A stretch of 64,000 nt of DNA from Nitrospirillum viridazoti CBAmc (GCF_000730165.1 NZ_CP022111.1:248001-312000); one strand, 5' to 3'. Positions 1 through 8,662 are shown, numbered from the stretch's first letter. Notes: generated by a model not told the origin, from the letters alone. A program made the numbers and translations.

Positions 1-57
1 GCCGAGGCCGAGGCGCCCTACTATGCTGCCGCCGACAACCAAACCTTGGCGGCATGA
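1..57 (+). CDS. 3' end of an unidentified gene (truncated by window edge)
   Basis: Frame 1 is open from the first base to a TGA at 55-57 and encodes 18 residues ending PYYAAADNQTLAA. Nothing identifies the product; the fragment is too short for a family call. It could equally be a chance open frame, though the Ala-rich, GC-third-position composition matches the neighbouring genes. The next gene runs toward it on the other strand, so if real it is convergent with the thiolase. Confidence 0.3.
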   Translation, partial: AEAEAPYYAAADNQTLAA

Positions 58-326
58 CTCACAACAGTCAGCCTCCGGTAAACTCGGGGCGGTTCACCTG
101 GGCCTACCTCGGCTCTCCTGACCTCAACTCTTCGAACCGCCCGGTGCAGACCCGCATGCCGGGTGGTGTGGGAGGGGCGCGGTCCAAAAGGATCGCCCCC
201 TATCCCGATTATCACTTTCTTCAGCTGTTTAAGTACGTTGCCTCGCTTTTCCCAGGAGGCCCACTTCGATGCCGGTTCACAGCTCAGCTTGTTGCAAGCG
301 GACGCCCGCAGGTGAAGCGCGTCCCT
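58..326. other. Gene-poor stretch with one weak hairpin
   Basis: No convincing coding frame lies here; the open frames are antisense-type or poor. A possible hairpin pairs GGGGCG (174-179) with CGCCCC (194-199) and TCC (183-185) with GGA (190-192) around an AAAA loop. No T-run follows, so it is at best a weak terminator between the left-edge fragment and the end of the thiolase gene. Confidence 0.3.
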
Positions 327-1517
327 CTATGCCCGGCGCTCCAGCACCATCGCGATACCCTGTCCTCCGCCGATGCACATGGTGGCCAGGCCATAGCGGC
401 CACCGATACGCTCCAGCTCATACAGTGCCTTGACGGTGATGATGGCGCCGGTGGCGCCCAGAGGGTGGCCCAATGCGATGGCGCCGCCGTTCGGATTGGT
501 TTTTTCGGGCGGCAGACCCAGGTGCTGAGAGACGGCACAGGCCTGGGCGGCGAAGGCCTCGTTGCTCTCGATGACGTCCATGTCCCCGACCGTCAGGTCG
601 GCTCGTCTCAAGGCGATTTCCACGGCGCCTACCGGACCCAGGCCCATCACCTCCGGGGCAACACCGGCGTGACCCCAGGATATGAGGCGGGACAGGATCG
701 GCAGGTTCCGCCGCTTGGCCTCCGCGGCGGACATGAGCACCACGGCGGCCGCCCCGTCATTGATGCCGGAGGCGTTGCCGGCCGTGACGGTGCCGTCGCG
801 CTGGAAGGCGGGGCGCAGGGTCGCGAGCTGCGCCGGCGACACGTCGGGCCGCACATGCTCATCGGTGTCGAACAGGGTGGTGCCCTTGCGGCTCTTGATC
901 TCGACCGGGACGATCTGGGACTTGAAGCGGCCCTCGGCGATGGCTCGCGCCGCCCGCTGGTGGCTCTCGGCGGCGAAGGTGTCCTGCTGTTCCCGTGTAA
1001 TGCCGCACCGCTTTGCCACGTTCTCGGCCGTGACCCCCATGTGGCCGTGGCCGAAGGGATCCGTCAGGACGGTCAGCAGGGCGTCCGTCAAAGCGGCGTC
1101 GCCCATCTTGGTGCCGCCGCGCGAGGAGGTCAGCACGTGGGGGGCGTTGCTCATGCTTTCCGCCCCGCCGGCGACCGCGACATCGCATTCCCCCAGCCGG
1201 ATAGCCTGTGCCGCCGAAATGATGGCCTGCAAGCCGGAACCGCAGAGCCGGTTCAGGGTCATGGCGGGGGCCGCCGCCGGGATGCCGGCGCGCAGTGCGG
1301 CCACCCGGGCCAGATAGGCGTCATGGGGGTGGCTGGGGATGACCTGCCCCATGACGACGTGGCCCACCCCCTCCGGGGCGGTGCCGGCCCGGCGCAGAGC
1401 CTCGCCGATGACGAGGGCGCCGAGGTCGGCCGGCGTGATGTCCTTCAGCGAGCCGAGGAACCCGCCCACGGCGGTTCGCACCGCCCCGACGATAACGACG
1501 TCATTGCCTGTAACCAT
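327..1517 (-). CDS. Acetyl-CoA C-acyltransferase (thiolase)
   Basis: A 396-residue thiolase of normal family length that cleaves a 3-ketoacyl-CoA with CoA (or condenses two acyl-CoAs) in the cytoplasm. All catalytic motifs are visible: the acyl-accepting cysteine at about residue 92 in NRLCGSGLQ, the histidine in ALGHPLGATG and the second cysteine in CIGGGQG near the C-terminus, with NEAF between. The ATG at 1517 is preceded by AGGAG. It is last of four genes on the minus strand (SnoaL, thioesterase, MDR, thiolase), 11 bases after the MDR stop, so it is probably co-transcribed. It probably releases acetyl- or propionyl-CoA in the last beta-oxidation step; chain-length preference cannot be read from sequence. 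Confidence 0.93.
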   Translation of the reverse strand: MVTGNDVVIVGAVRTAVGGFLGSLKDITPADLGALVIGEALRRAGTAPEGVGHVVMGQVIPSHPHDAYLARVAALRAGIPAAAPAMTLNRLCGSGLQAIISAAQAIRLGECDVAVAGGAESMSNAPHVLTSSRGGTKMGDAALTDALLTVLTDPFGHGHMGVTAENVAKRCGITREQQDTFAAESHQRAARAIAEGRFKSQIVPVEIKSRKGTTLFDTDEHVRPDVSPAQLATLRPAFQRDGTVTAGNASGINDGAAAVVLMSAAEAKRRNLPILSRLISWGHAGVAPEVMGLGPVGAVEIALRRADLTVGDMDVIESNEAFAAQACAVSQHLGLPPEKTNPNGGAIALGHPLGATGAIITVKALYELERIGGRYGLATMCIGGGQGIAMVLERRA

Positions 1518-1528
1518 CCTTAGTTCTC

Positions 1529-2488
1529 CTAGCCATGATCGGGGCCGGAATGCGGGTCGTCCCGCATCCTGATGAGGATCTTCCCCCGGGCCTGGCCGGT
1601 TTCGCTGTGGGCCATCGCCTGGGCGGCATCCTTCAGGGGATAGACCCTGTTCACCGGCAAGCGCAGGTGCCCGGTATCGACCAGCGCCGCAATCTCGCGC
1701 AGACCCTCCTGGTTCGGCGCCACCGCCACGGTCAGGGCGCGGATGCCCCGGGCGGCCGCCAAGTCGGCGGGCAGGGGGGCAGGATCCAGGGTGACCAGGG
1801 TACCGCCCGACCGAAGCACGGCGAAGGACTGGCGCTGGACGTCGCCGCCCACGCTGTCCACCACCAGGTCGACATCGCGCAGTTGGGCGGCGAAATCCTC
1901 GGTCCGGTAGTCGATGACGTGATCCGCGCCCAGGCCGGTGACGAACGCGCGATTGGCGGCGGAGCAGGTGGCGATTACCTCCGCGCCGGCCCGCTTGGCC
2001 AGCTGCACGGCCAGACACCCCACGCCGCCGGCTGCGGCGTGGATCAGCACGCGCTGGCCGGGCCTGAGGTCCCCGTGGTCGAACAGGGCCATCCGCGCCG
2101 TCAGGCCGGCCAAGGGCAGGCCCGCCGCTTCATGGAGGGGCATGTGCCTCGGCGCCGGCGCCACGCTGTCCACCTTGGCGACGACGTAATCCGCCCAGGC
2201 GCCGCCCCGCGGCACGGGGTTCATGCCAAAGACGGCTTGGCCAGGCGTGACGGCGGCCCCGGTACCGCCATCGACCACGGTTCCGGCGATGTCGGCCCCG
2301 GGAACGAAAGGCAGCGACAAGGGCACCCAGGCGCGGAACCAGCCGGCGCGGAATTTCCAGTCGGCGGGGTTGACCGAGCTGCCTTCCTGGCGGATCAGCA
2401 CTTCATTGGGGCCAGGCGACGGCACCGGAATCTCTTCCAGCCGCAGCCGCCTCGTGTCGCCATACGCGTGATACCGAACCGCCTGCAT
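1529..2488 (-). CDS. Quinone oxidoreductase-like MDR family oxidoreductase
   Basis: A 319-residue zinc-free medium-chain dehydrogenase/reductase. The N-terminal GroES-like part contains NPADWKFR and PFVPGADIAGTV; the Rossmann NADPH site reads AAAGGVGCLAVQLAK around residues 145-160. The cysteine/histidine ligands of zinc alcohol dehydrogenases are absent, which fits the QOR/enoyl-reductase branch. I chose ATG 2488 because GAGGAGG lies about 10 bases before it; ATG 2497 in the same frame has that site almost touching it. It lies between the thioesterase and the thiolase in one minus-strand unit, so reduction of an alpha,beta-unsaturated carbonyl intermediate is plausible but inferred. Confidence 0.85.
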   Translation of the reverse strand: MQAVRYHAYGDTRRLRLEEIPVPSPGPNEVLIRQEGSSVNPADWKFRAGWFRAWVPLSLPFVPGADIAGTVVDGGTGAAVTPGQAVFGMNPVPRGGAWADYVVAKVDSVAPAPRHMPLHEAAGLPLAGLTARMALFDHGDLRPGQRVLIHAAAGGVGCLAVQLAKRAGAEVIATCSAANRAFVTGLGADHVIDYRTEDFAAQLRDVDLVVDSVGGDVQRQSFAVLRSGGTLVTLDPAPLPADLAAARGIRALTVAVAPNQEGLREIAALVDTGHLRLPVNRVYPLKDAAQAMAHSETGQARGKILIRMRDDPHSGPDHG

Positions 2489-2507
2489 CGGCTTCATGCC
2501 TCCTCGA

Positions 2508-3392
2508 TCAGGTCGTGGCGCGGAAGAGGGCTTCCTGGCTGGTCGTGGCCACCAGCCGCCCGGCCCGGTCGTAAAGCAGGCCCCGTGCCAGCCCGCGGCC
2601 GTCGCTGCCCGAGGGCGTGTCGCAGACGTAAAGCAGCCACTGGTCGACGCGGACCGGTCTATGGAACCACATGGCATGGTCCAGGCTGTTGATCGTCAGG
2701 GCGTCGCGATTTGTGGACAGGCGGCCCGGCCCCACCGCCACGCCGGCCAACCAGTAGTCAGCGGCGAAGGCCAGGAGGGCGCGCTGCTGGTTGTCATCTT
2801 CCACTCCGGCCGCGCTGGGCATGCGCAGCCAGAAGGCGCGCTGTGGCTTGTCGGTGGGGCGGAGGAAATGGTCATCCGGTTCCACCAGACGCAATTCCAA
2901 GGGGAAAGGGGCCATGTAGGCGGCACTGGAAGGCGGCAGCCGGTCGACCTGGTTGGCGACATAGCGATCCATGGGGATCAGATCCTCAGGGGCCGGCATG
3001 TCGGGCGAGGGTGGGGCCTGATGGTCGAAGCCTGACTCCGGCTCATGAAAGGAACAGTGCATATGGAAGAGGGTCCGGCCCCCCTGCTGGGCGGTCACCC
3101 GGCGCGCGGCGAACCGCCGGCCATCCCGCAACGTCTCGACGATGTAGTCCACCGGCTGGCCAGCGCGGCCTGGGCGCAGGAAGTAGCCATGCAGCGAATG
3201 GGCGGGCCAGCCCGGCCCCGTGGCAGAGGCGGCGGCCAAGCTTTGCCCCAGCACGACGCCACCGAAAAGCGCGCCTGCGGGGTTGGCCTGGGTGTGCCAC
3301 GCCCTGAAGCGGCCCTCCGCCAACCTGTCCAGGCTCAGGACGCCGCCCGCCGTGATGGGGGCGGCCCGGTTCGTGTCGATGGCACCGTCCAT
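2508..3392 (-). CDS. Acyl-CoA thioesterase II (TesB family)
   Basis: A 294-residue double-hotdog thioesterase that hydrolyses acyl-CoA to free acid and CoA. The first hotdog holds NPAGALFGGVVLGQSLAAA and SLHGYFLRPG; the second holds SLDHAMWFHRP, whose Asp is part of the TesB catalytic set, and the C-terminal signature SDGRGLARGLLYDRAGRLVA followed by a conserved Gln in TSQEALFR. The ATG at 3392 lies 7 bases after the stop of the SnoaL gene and has no strong ribosome site, suggesting translational coupling; an in-frame ATG near 3440 would overlap that gene. In a CoA-based pathway it may free CoA from dead-end thioesters. Confidence 0.9.
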   Translation of the reverse strand: MDGAIDTNRAAPITAGGVLSLDRLAEGRFRAWHTQANPAGALFGGVVLGQSLAAASATGPGWPAHSLHGYFLRPGRAGQPVDYIVETLRDGRRFAARRVTAQQGGRTLFHMHCSFHEPESGFDHQAPPSPDMPAPEDLIPMDRYVANQVDRLPPSSAAYMAPFPLELRLVEPDDHFLRPTDKPQRAFWLRMPSAAGVEDDNQQRALLAFAADYWLAGVAVGPGRLSTNRDALTINSLDHAMWFHRPVRVDQWLLYVCDTPSGSDGRGLARGLLYDRAGRLVATTSQEALFRATT

Positions 3393-3399
3393 GCGCCGG

Positions 3400-3957
3400 T
3401 CAACCGGCCGCCGCGTGGCCGTCCACGAGCGGCCGCGCATAGGAGATGTCGTCCCGGTCGCGCCGACACGGACCGGTAGAACTGAGCGCGTGGGCCCAAT
3501 CCGCCGGTAGGGCCACGTCGTTGAAGGTGCCGACCTTCTCGTTGACGCAGACCCGGTGGGCGATGCCCCAGCGGCCCTCGCGCCTCTCGAACCGGTCGAC
3601 ATAGCGCCCGAAGCACAGGCTGGGCGGTCCTTCCCGGTTCTCCCCCCAGAAGATGTAGTAGGTCTCGCCATGGGCGACATCGCCGTCCAGTTCCACCGTG
3701 TGATTGGTGACGATGTGCTGGTGGCGCAGCTGATGCTGGCGATGATAGCCGATCGCCCAGTCCACGAAGGTGGCGGCGTCCCCCTCGGCCACGCCGTGCT
3801 GGTCGACGGCGTCGGGATGATAGGCGGACAGCATCAGGTCGCGGTCGAAACGGTCGACACCGCGGGTGTAGCGGAGCAGGCAATCTTGGATTTCCTGACG
3901 GTCCTTGGCCGCGCGGACGAAGGCCAGTAGATCGCGATCCAGGGATGTTTCGCTCAT
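3400..3957 (-). CDS. SnoaL-like (NTF2-fold) protein
   Basis: A 185-residue protein of the SnoaL-like/NTF2 superfamily, a cone-shaped fold used for small-molecule isomerases, dehydratases and dioxygenase beta subunits. The N-terminal helix LLRYTRGVDRFDRDLMLSAYHPDAV and the strand-rich HIVTNHTVELDGDVAHGETYYI segment with paired histidines are typical. It heads the minus-strand unit ending in the thiolase and is divergent from the TetR gene. Such proteins recur in hydrophobic-compound clusters, but I cannot assign a reaction. A second member is at 25710-26270, with low visible similarity outside the fold pattern. Confidence 0.8.
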   Translation of the reverse strand: MSETSLDRDLLAFVRAAKDRQEIQDCLLRYTRGVDRFDRDLMLSAYHPDAVDQHGVAEGDAATFVDWAIGYHRQHQLRHQHIVTNHTVELDGDVAHGETYYIFWGENREGPPSLCFGRYVDRFERREGRWGIAHRVCVNEKVGTFNDVALPADWAHALSSTGPCRRDRDDISYARPLVDGHAAAG

Positions 3958-4042
3958 TTGACTCTCACATCGGACGGGACGGACGGGAGAGTCGGTCCGG
4001 GGGGCGCACCGGGCAAGCGCGCCGTGGCATCGGTATTGGAGA

Positions 4043-4129
4043 ATTCATGAATGTGATATGGCGCATGCCCCCATCGGCTTCGCCGCCTTGATCGTGGATT
4101 AGAAGGAATGCAAGGGACATGCAATGTCC
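4043..4129. promoter_or_regulatory. Candidate operators between divergent SnoaL operon and TetR gene
   Basis: Two inverted repeats lie in the divergent intergenic region. ATTCATGAAT at 4043-4052 is a 10-base perfect palindrome in an AT-rich patch. GGACAT-GCA-ATGTCC at 4115-4129 is a perfect 6-3-6 repeat about 110 bases upstream of the regulator start. TetR-family proteins bind such repeats and usually control their own divergent promoter, so these are the natural candidates; binding is inferred. Confidence 0.4.
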
Positions 4130-4241
4130 GTAGGCCATTTCGCCGCGATGGAGGAACCGGCGGCCTTCGCTGAGAACGTGGCCTGCTTCTTTGCCGAACG
4201 GTGAGGCATCGGCTTTAATGGGCGGGGAGAGGCCGCTGGTG

Positions 4242-4931
4242 ATGCGAGGGGTTTTATCCAAGGTTGAGCCATCGCCGCCTTTGCGGCGGCCGCGCCGGCG
4301 CCGGCGGACGCAGTCGGAGGTGATCCAGCGCCTGGTGGACGCGGCGCACCAGCATTTCAATGAGCGCGGCTACACCGCCACCACGACCAAGGACATCGCC
4401 GCGACCGCCGATGTCAGCGAGACCCTGCTCTATCGCCATTTCGGCAGCAAGGCCGGCCTGTTCGACCAGGTGATCTTCGATCCCTTCGATCATATCGCCC
4501 AGCGGTTCCTGAATCCCGCCGGTACGGGGCCCGGTCCGACGCTGGATCTCGCGGGGGCGAAGGTCTTCCTGGACCAATTCCTGACTTTCCTGGACGGCAA
4601 TCATCGCCTGTTGCGCGACTTGCTGGTGAAAGGTATCGCCGAGACGGCGGACGAACGCAGCGAGGCCAGGCTCGACGGCATGCGGCGCCATTACCGCGAG
4701 GCCGCGAAACAACTGGAGGCGCTGTACCAGGAAACCGGCCAGCCCTGCCCGCTGGACCCCGACATCGCGGTGCGCCTGGCCTTGGGCATGGTGATTTCAG
4801 CCAGCCTGATGGGCGAGTGGCTGTTCCCTGACGGCGCCCCCGACCAGGATCGGTTGGCCGCCAATATCAGACTCATGATGATCCGCGCCTTGGCACCGGC
4901 GAAGGCAGCGACGGACGGATCCCCGGGCTAG
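4242..4931 (+). CDS. TetR/AcrR family transcriptional regulator
   Basis: A 229-residue TetR-type repressor. The N-terminal helix-turn-helix is clear: AAHQHFNERGYTATTTKDIA then ADVSETLLYRHFGSKAGLF, preceded by a very basic stretch (RRPRRRRR). The C-terminal half is the variable ligand-binding, dimerising region. I chose ATG 4242 because GGGAGAGG lies 9 bases upstream; an in-frame ATG at 4218 and a TTG at 4191 would add 8 or 17 residues. The P450 gene begins 42 bases downstream on the same strand, so the regulator probably heads that operon and may also control the divergent SnoaL operon. The layout recalls CamR of camphor clusters. Confidence 0.9.
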   Translation: MRGVLSKVEPSPPLRRPRRRRRTQSEVIQRLVDAAHQHFNERGYTATTTKDIAATADVSETLLYRHFGSKAGLFDQVIFDPFDHIAQRFLNPAGTGPGPTLDLAGAKVFLDQFLTFLDGNHRLLRDLLVKGIAETADERSEARLDGMRRHYREAAKQLEALYQETGQPCPLDPDIAVRLALGMVISASLMGEWLFPDGAPDQDRLAANIRLMMIRALAPAKAATDGSPG

Positions 4932-4973
4932 CTTATGTAGCGTCACTGCACAGCTAGTGTCTGGAGATCAACG

Positions 4974-6203
4974 ATGACAGCAAGCTTGGCTGCCGAGCGG
5001 CCGGCCCCCGTGCGACCGGAGCATGTGCCGGCGGAGCGCGTGGTGCACTTCGACATCTACGATGTGCCGGGGGCCGACGAGGATGTGCAACTTGCCTACC
5101 GCGCGTTCCAGCAGTCCTGCCCCGACATCTTCTGGACGCCGGCCAATGGCGGCCACTGGGTGGCGACCCGGGCCGAGGATATCGAGGCCATACAGCGGGA
5201 TCCGGAACGCTTCTCCCACCGGCGGGTGACCTTGCCGCCGATGCCGCCGGAGATGCCCCCGCAGATTCCGCTGGAATTGGACCCGCCCGTCCATGCCGCC
5301 TACCGCCGACCGCTAACCCGGGCGCTGCTGCCCAAGGTGGTCAACGCGCTGGAGGCCAAGGTCAATGACACCGCCGTCAGCCTGATCGAGGGGTTGAAGC
5401 CACGCGGCGAATGCGATTTCGTCGCTGACTTCGCCAAGATCCTGCCCATCGTCGTCTTCCTCGACCTGGTCGACCTGCCGCGCGCGGACAGCCCGGGCCT
5501 GCTGGAACTGACCGAGGACGCGGTGCGCGGCACGACCATGGAGGTGAAGCAGCGCGCCCATGCCGGTGTGGCCGCCTATCTGCACCCCTGGGTCACGGCC
5601 CGCCGGGAACGGCCGGGCGACGACCTGCTGTCGGTCATCGTCAACGCCGACATCGACGGGGAGCGCATCGGGTTCGGCGAGGCCATGGCCTTCGCCAGCC
5701 TGGTGCTGTTCGGCGGCCTGGACACCGTGGCATCCGTCCTGGGGTTCATCGCCCATTTCCTGGCGCGCAATCCCGATCATCGCCGCCAGCTGTGCGACCG
5801 GCTGGACGATGACGCCTTCCTGAACGGCGCCATCGAGGAACTGCTGCGTCGGCATGGTGCCGCCAATACCGCTCGGGTCGTGACCCGCGATCTGGAGTTC
5901 AAGGGCGTGTTCCTGAAGGCGGGAGACATGATCCTGCCACCCAATCTGCTGTACGGCCTGGATGAGCGGCGGGTGGACGACCCGTTGCGGGTGGATTTCA
6001 CCCGACCGTTCCCGGTTCCGCACGCCGTCTTCGGCAATGGTGCCCACACCTGTCCGGGCGCCGTGCTGGCGCGGCGGGAGATCAAGGCATTTCTGCGGGA
6101 GTGGCTGCGGCGCATCCCAGACTTCCAGGTGAAGCCGGGCGCCAAACCGGTGCTGGCGACGGGCATGGTCAACGGGGTGCTGAGCCTGCCCCTGGTCTGG
6201 TGA
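4974..6203 (+). CDS. Cytochrome P450, CYP101 (P450cam)-like
   Basis: A 409-residue soluble bacterial P450. The heme loop FGNGAHTCPG places the thiolate ligand at Cys360, close to Cys357 of P450cam. The I-helix GGLDTVASV carries the acid-alcohol pair, and ELLRRHG holds the ExxR glutamate and arginine. CYP101-type signatures include NGGHWVATR near the N-terminus and the C-terminal RIPDFQVKPGA then GVLSLPLVW. The loop that carries substrate-binding Tyr96 in P450cam is here Pro-rich (PPMPPEMPPQIPLELDPP) with no tyrosine, so the substrate is probably not camphor. GGAGATCAACG precedes ATG 4974. It takes electrons from a [2Fe-2S] ferredoxin, and one is encoded four genes on. Confidence 0.93.
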   Translation: MTASLAAERPAPVRPEHVPAERVVHFDIYDVPGADEDVQLAYRAFQQSCPDIFWTPANGGHWVATRAEDIEAIQRDPERFSHRRVTLPPMPPEMPPQIPLELDPPVHAAYRRPLTRALLPKVVNALEAKVNDTAVSLIEGLKPRGECDFVADFAKILPIVVFLDLVDLPRADSPGLLELTEDAVRGTTMEVKQRAHAGVAAYLHPWVTARRERPGDDLLSVIVNADIDGERIGFGEAMAFASLVLFGGLDTVASVLGFIAHFLARNPDHRRQLCDRLDDDAFLNGAIEELLRRHGAANTARVVTRDLEFKGVFLKAGDMILPPNLLYGLDERRVDDPLRVDFTRPFPVPHAVFGNGAHTCPGAVLARREIKAFLREWLRRIPDFQVKPGAKPVLATGMVNGVLSLPLVW

Positions 6204-6251
6204 CCGCGCCTGAACACCCAGGATTCTTAAAAACAAAACGGGAGGAAAAAC

Positions 6252-7049
6252 ATGACATCGGCAGTTCCACAGCTGGACCGGCTGTTCGGCCTGCAGGGCC
6301 GCACCGCGGTGATCACCGGCGCCGCGACGGGCATCGGGCGGGCGACCGCCCAACTGTTCGCCGACGCCGGCGCCCAGGTGGCCGCCCTGGATATCAACAT
6401 CGACAAGGCGGAGGAATTCGCCGCCGGGGTTCGGTCGAAAGGGGGGAAGGCGGTCGCGATCCGCATGGACCAGGGTGACCCGACGGCCGTCGCTGCCGCC
6501 TTCGCGCGGTTGGATGAAGAGCTTCCTCGTGTCGATGTCCTGCTGAACTGCGCCGCGATATATCCGCGCTGCAATTTCGAGACGGTGACGCCCGAGTTCC
6601 TGGACCGCATGTACGCCATCAACTTCCGCGGCGTCTTCCAGTGCACGCAAGAGGCGGTGAAGCGGATGAAGGCTACCGGCGGCGGGTCCATCATCAACAT
6701 CTCCTCCGTCACATCGCTGAAGGCCGGCATCTACGACAACGTCCAGTACGCCATGACGAAAGCGGCGCTGAACGCGCTGACGCAGTCCGTCGCCCTGGAA
6801 TATGCCGAACACAATATCCGCGTGAACGCCATCCTGCCCGGTGGGGTCGCCACCGAGGCCGCCGTGGCGTCCGTCCAGGTGGGCGATCCCTTGCGCGGCC
6901 CCTTCCTGCAGCCGGGTCGAGTGCCCCTGGGCAGCCGAAACGCCGATCCCCAGGAGATCGCCAGCGCCTGCCTCTACCTCGCCAGCGGCGCCTCCAGCTT
7001 CGTCACCGGCCAGTTGATCGCCGTCGACGGTGGTTTCCTCATCAGCTGA
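6252..7049 (+). CDS. Short-chain dehydrogenase/reductase (SDR)
   Basis: A 265-residue classical SDR. The cofactor site TGAATGIGR lies at about residues 23-31, NCAA replaces the usual NNAG, and the catalytic set is Ser in NISSVTS with YAMTK (Tyr/Lys) 14 residues on. GGGAGG at 6240-6245 sets the ATG at 6252. Its place between two P450 genes, where cam operons carry the hydroxycamphor dehydrogenase, suggests oxidation of a P450-made secondary alcohol to a ketone; camD itself is an MDR enzyme, so this would be an analogue rather than a homologue. Aspartate after the second beta strand (ALDI) favours NAD(H). Confidence 0.9.
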   Translation: MTSAVPQLDRLFGLQGRTAVITGAATGIGRATAQLFADAGAQVAALDINIDKAEEFAAGVRSKGGKAVAIRMDQGDPTAVAAAFARLDEELPRVDVLLNCAAIYPRCNFETVTPEFLDRMYAINFRGVFQCTQEAVKRMKATGGGSIINISSVTSLKAGIYDNVQYAMTKAALNALTQSVALEYAEHNIRVNAILPGGVATEAAVASVQVGDPLRGPFLQPGRVPLGSRNADPQEIASACLYLASGASSFVTGQLIAVDGGFLIS

Positions 7050-7062
7050 AAGCGGAACGGCC

Positions 7063-8310
7063 ATGGTTGCGCAAGCCCGGATCGCCATCCGCGATTTCGA
7101 CGACCCCACCTACGACCCTTTCGCGGCCGACGAGGTCAACTTTGGGGATCATCTCGATCCCTATCCCCAGATCGCGCGGTGGCGGGACCAGGCCCCCGTG
7201 ATCAAGGGCGCTTATCGGCCTGAAATGGGGCTGGCGGCGGCGCTGATGCCCGACCGGGAGAATTTCATCATCGTCGGCACCAGCGAGATCAACACCGTCC
7301 TGACCGATACCAGCCGCTTCTCCAACGCCGCCTATAAGTTCAACCTGGGCGTCACGTTCGGCCAGGGCAGCATCAGCACCATGGACAACCCGGACCATGG
7401 CCGCTGGCGCAAGATTTTCCAGAAGATCTTCCTGCCCCAGTACGTCAGCACCTGGGGTGAGACCATCGTCGACCCCGTGGTGCGGGACCTCATGGGGAAA
7501 TTCCTCGAACGCGGTCACGCCGACCTCATCGAGGAATTCACGCTCCGCTATCCCTTCGAGGTCATCTACCGCCAGCTGGATCTGCCGCAGAGCGATGTCC
7601 GAACCTTCCAGCGCCTGGCCATCGGCCAGACGGACTACGTCAACTATGAAAAGGCGATCGAGGCGGGCGTCAAACTGGGCGCGTACTTCAAGGATCTGGT
7701 GGCGGAACGGCGGGCCCGGCCGGGGGACGACCTGGTCAGTCTGCTGGCGCTGACCAGCGTCGATGGCGACTATTTGCCCGAGGAAATCCTGATCTCCTTC
7801 CTGCGGCAGCTGATGAACGCCGCCGGCGACACGACCTACCGAGGCACCAGTGTTCTTCTGACGGCCCTGCTGGAAAACCCCGATCAGCTAGAGGCCCTAC
7901 GCGCCAACCGGTCGCTGATCCCCCAGGCCATCGAGGAGGCCTTGCGCTGGGATGGCCCGGTGGCGGTGCAGCTGCGCATGGCCACCTGTGATACGCAACT
8001 GGCTGGCGTCGACATTCCCGCCGGGTCCTTGCTGGATGTCGTGGCCGGGGCGGCCAACCGCGACCCGGCGCTTTATCCCGATCCCGACCGCTTCAATATT
8101 TTCCGGGACAGGAAGCCGCATTTCTCCTTCTCACGCGGGCCGCACATCTGCGTCGGCCAGCATCTGGCGCGGGTGGAGATGACCCGCGCGCTGCATGCCG
8201 TGCTGGACCACTTGCCGGGCTTGCGTCCCGACCCTGACAAGCCCCGGGCCGAAATCCGCGGATCCATGATGCGGGTTCCCCACCACCTGTACGTCCGCTT
8301 TGGCGACTGA
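7063..8310 (+). CDS. Cytochrome P450 (second, non-CYP101 type)
   Basis: A 415-residue P450 distinct from its CYP101-like neighbours. The heme loop is FSRGPHICVG with Cys363 as ligand; the I-helix reads NAAGDTTYRG with the usual Thr pair, and EEALRWDGP holds ExxR. Residues 1-60 include a YDPFAADEVNFGDHLDPYPQ segment and an ISTMDNPDHGRWRK heme-propionate region. ATG 7063 was chosen over the GTG at 7030, which lies inside the upstream SDR gene. It ends 22 bases before the ferredoxin gene and is probably served by it. The CYP family cannot be named with confidence. Confidence 0.92.
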   Translation: MVAQARIAIRDFDDPTYDPFAADEVNFGDHLDPYPQIARWRDQAPVIKGAYRPEMGLAAALMPDRENFIIVGTSEINTVLTDTSRFSNAAYKFNLGVTFGQGSISTMDNPDHGRWRKIFQKIFLPQYVSTWGETIVDPVVRDLMGKFLERGHADLIEEFTLRYPFEVIYRQLDLPQSDVRTFQRLAIGQTDYVNYEKAIEAGVKLGAYFKDLVAERRARPGDDLVSLLALTSVDGDYLPEEILISFLRQLMNAAGDTTYRGTSVLLTALLENPDQLEALRANRSLIPQAIEEALRWDGPVAVQLRMATCDTQLAGVDIPAGSLLDVVAGAANRDPALYPDPDRFNIFRDRKPHFSFSRGPHICVGQHLARVEMTRALHAVLDHLPGLRPDPDKPRAEIRGSMMRVPHHLYVRFGD

Positions 8311-8332
8311 TCTCCAAGGATATTGATTAATC

Positions 8333-8650
8333 ATGCCCACTATCAGTGTGACCACCCGTGATGGTCGAGCGGTTCCCGTGATTGCCGAGGTCGGCCGATC
8401 CCTTATGGAAGCCATCCGGGGCGCCGGCATCGACGACCTGATGGCCCTGTGCGGCGGCTCATGTTCCTGTGCCACCTGCCATGTGAAGGTGGATGCCATG
8501 CACGCCCACCTTCTGTCGCCGGCCAGCGAGTACGAGAACGACCTGCTGGATAGCTCCAGCCACCGCGACGGCACATCCCGCCTGTCGTGCCAGATCACCG
8601 TCTCGGCGGAACTGGACGGCCTGCGCGTGACCATCGCACCTGAAGACTGA
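8333..8650 (+). CDS. [2Fe-2S] ferredoxin, putidaredoxin type
   Basis: A 105-residue vertebrate/putidaredoxin-type ferredoxin that passes single electrons to class I P450s. Cluster cysteines are Cys40, Cys46, Cys49 and Cys86, the exact CX5CX2C...C spacing of putidaredoxin; an extra Cys44 lies inside the loop. The C-terminal half has the conserved SRLSCQI and ELDGLRV segments. AAGGA lies about 12 bases before the ATG. No ferredoxin reductase is encoded anywhere in the window, so the electron supply must come from elsewhere in the genome. It may serve all three P450s of the island. Confidence 0.93.
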   Translation: MPTISVTTRDGRAVPVIAEVGRSLMEAIRGAGIDDLMALCGGSCSCATCHVKVDAMHAHLLSPASEYENDLLDSSSHRDGTSRLSCQITVSAELDGLRVTIAPED

Positions 8651-8662
8651 GGGGAGGAAGAC

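Noticed and set aside
54-1523. Long open frame on the plus strand opposite the thiolase gene
   Set aside because: It is an antisense shadow caused by high GC third positions; the minus frame has full thiolase motifs. The same applies to long antisense frames opposite most genes here.
4191-4241. TTG 4191 as start of the TetR gene
   Set aside because: No ribosome site precedes it and it would add 17 non-family residues; ATG 4242 has GGGAGAGG at 9 bases.
4242-8650. Naming the cluster as the camphor pathway
   Set aside because: No Baeyer-Villiger monooxygenase, no CamD-type MDR in place, no reductase, and the P450 lacks the camphor-contacting Tyr.
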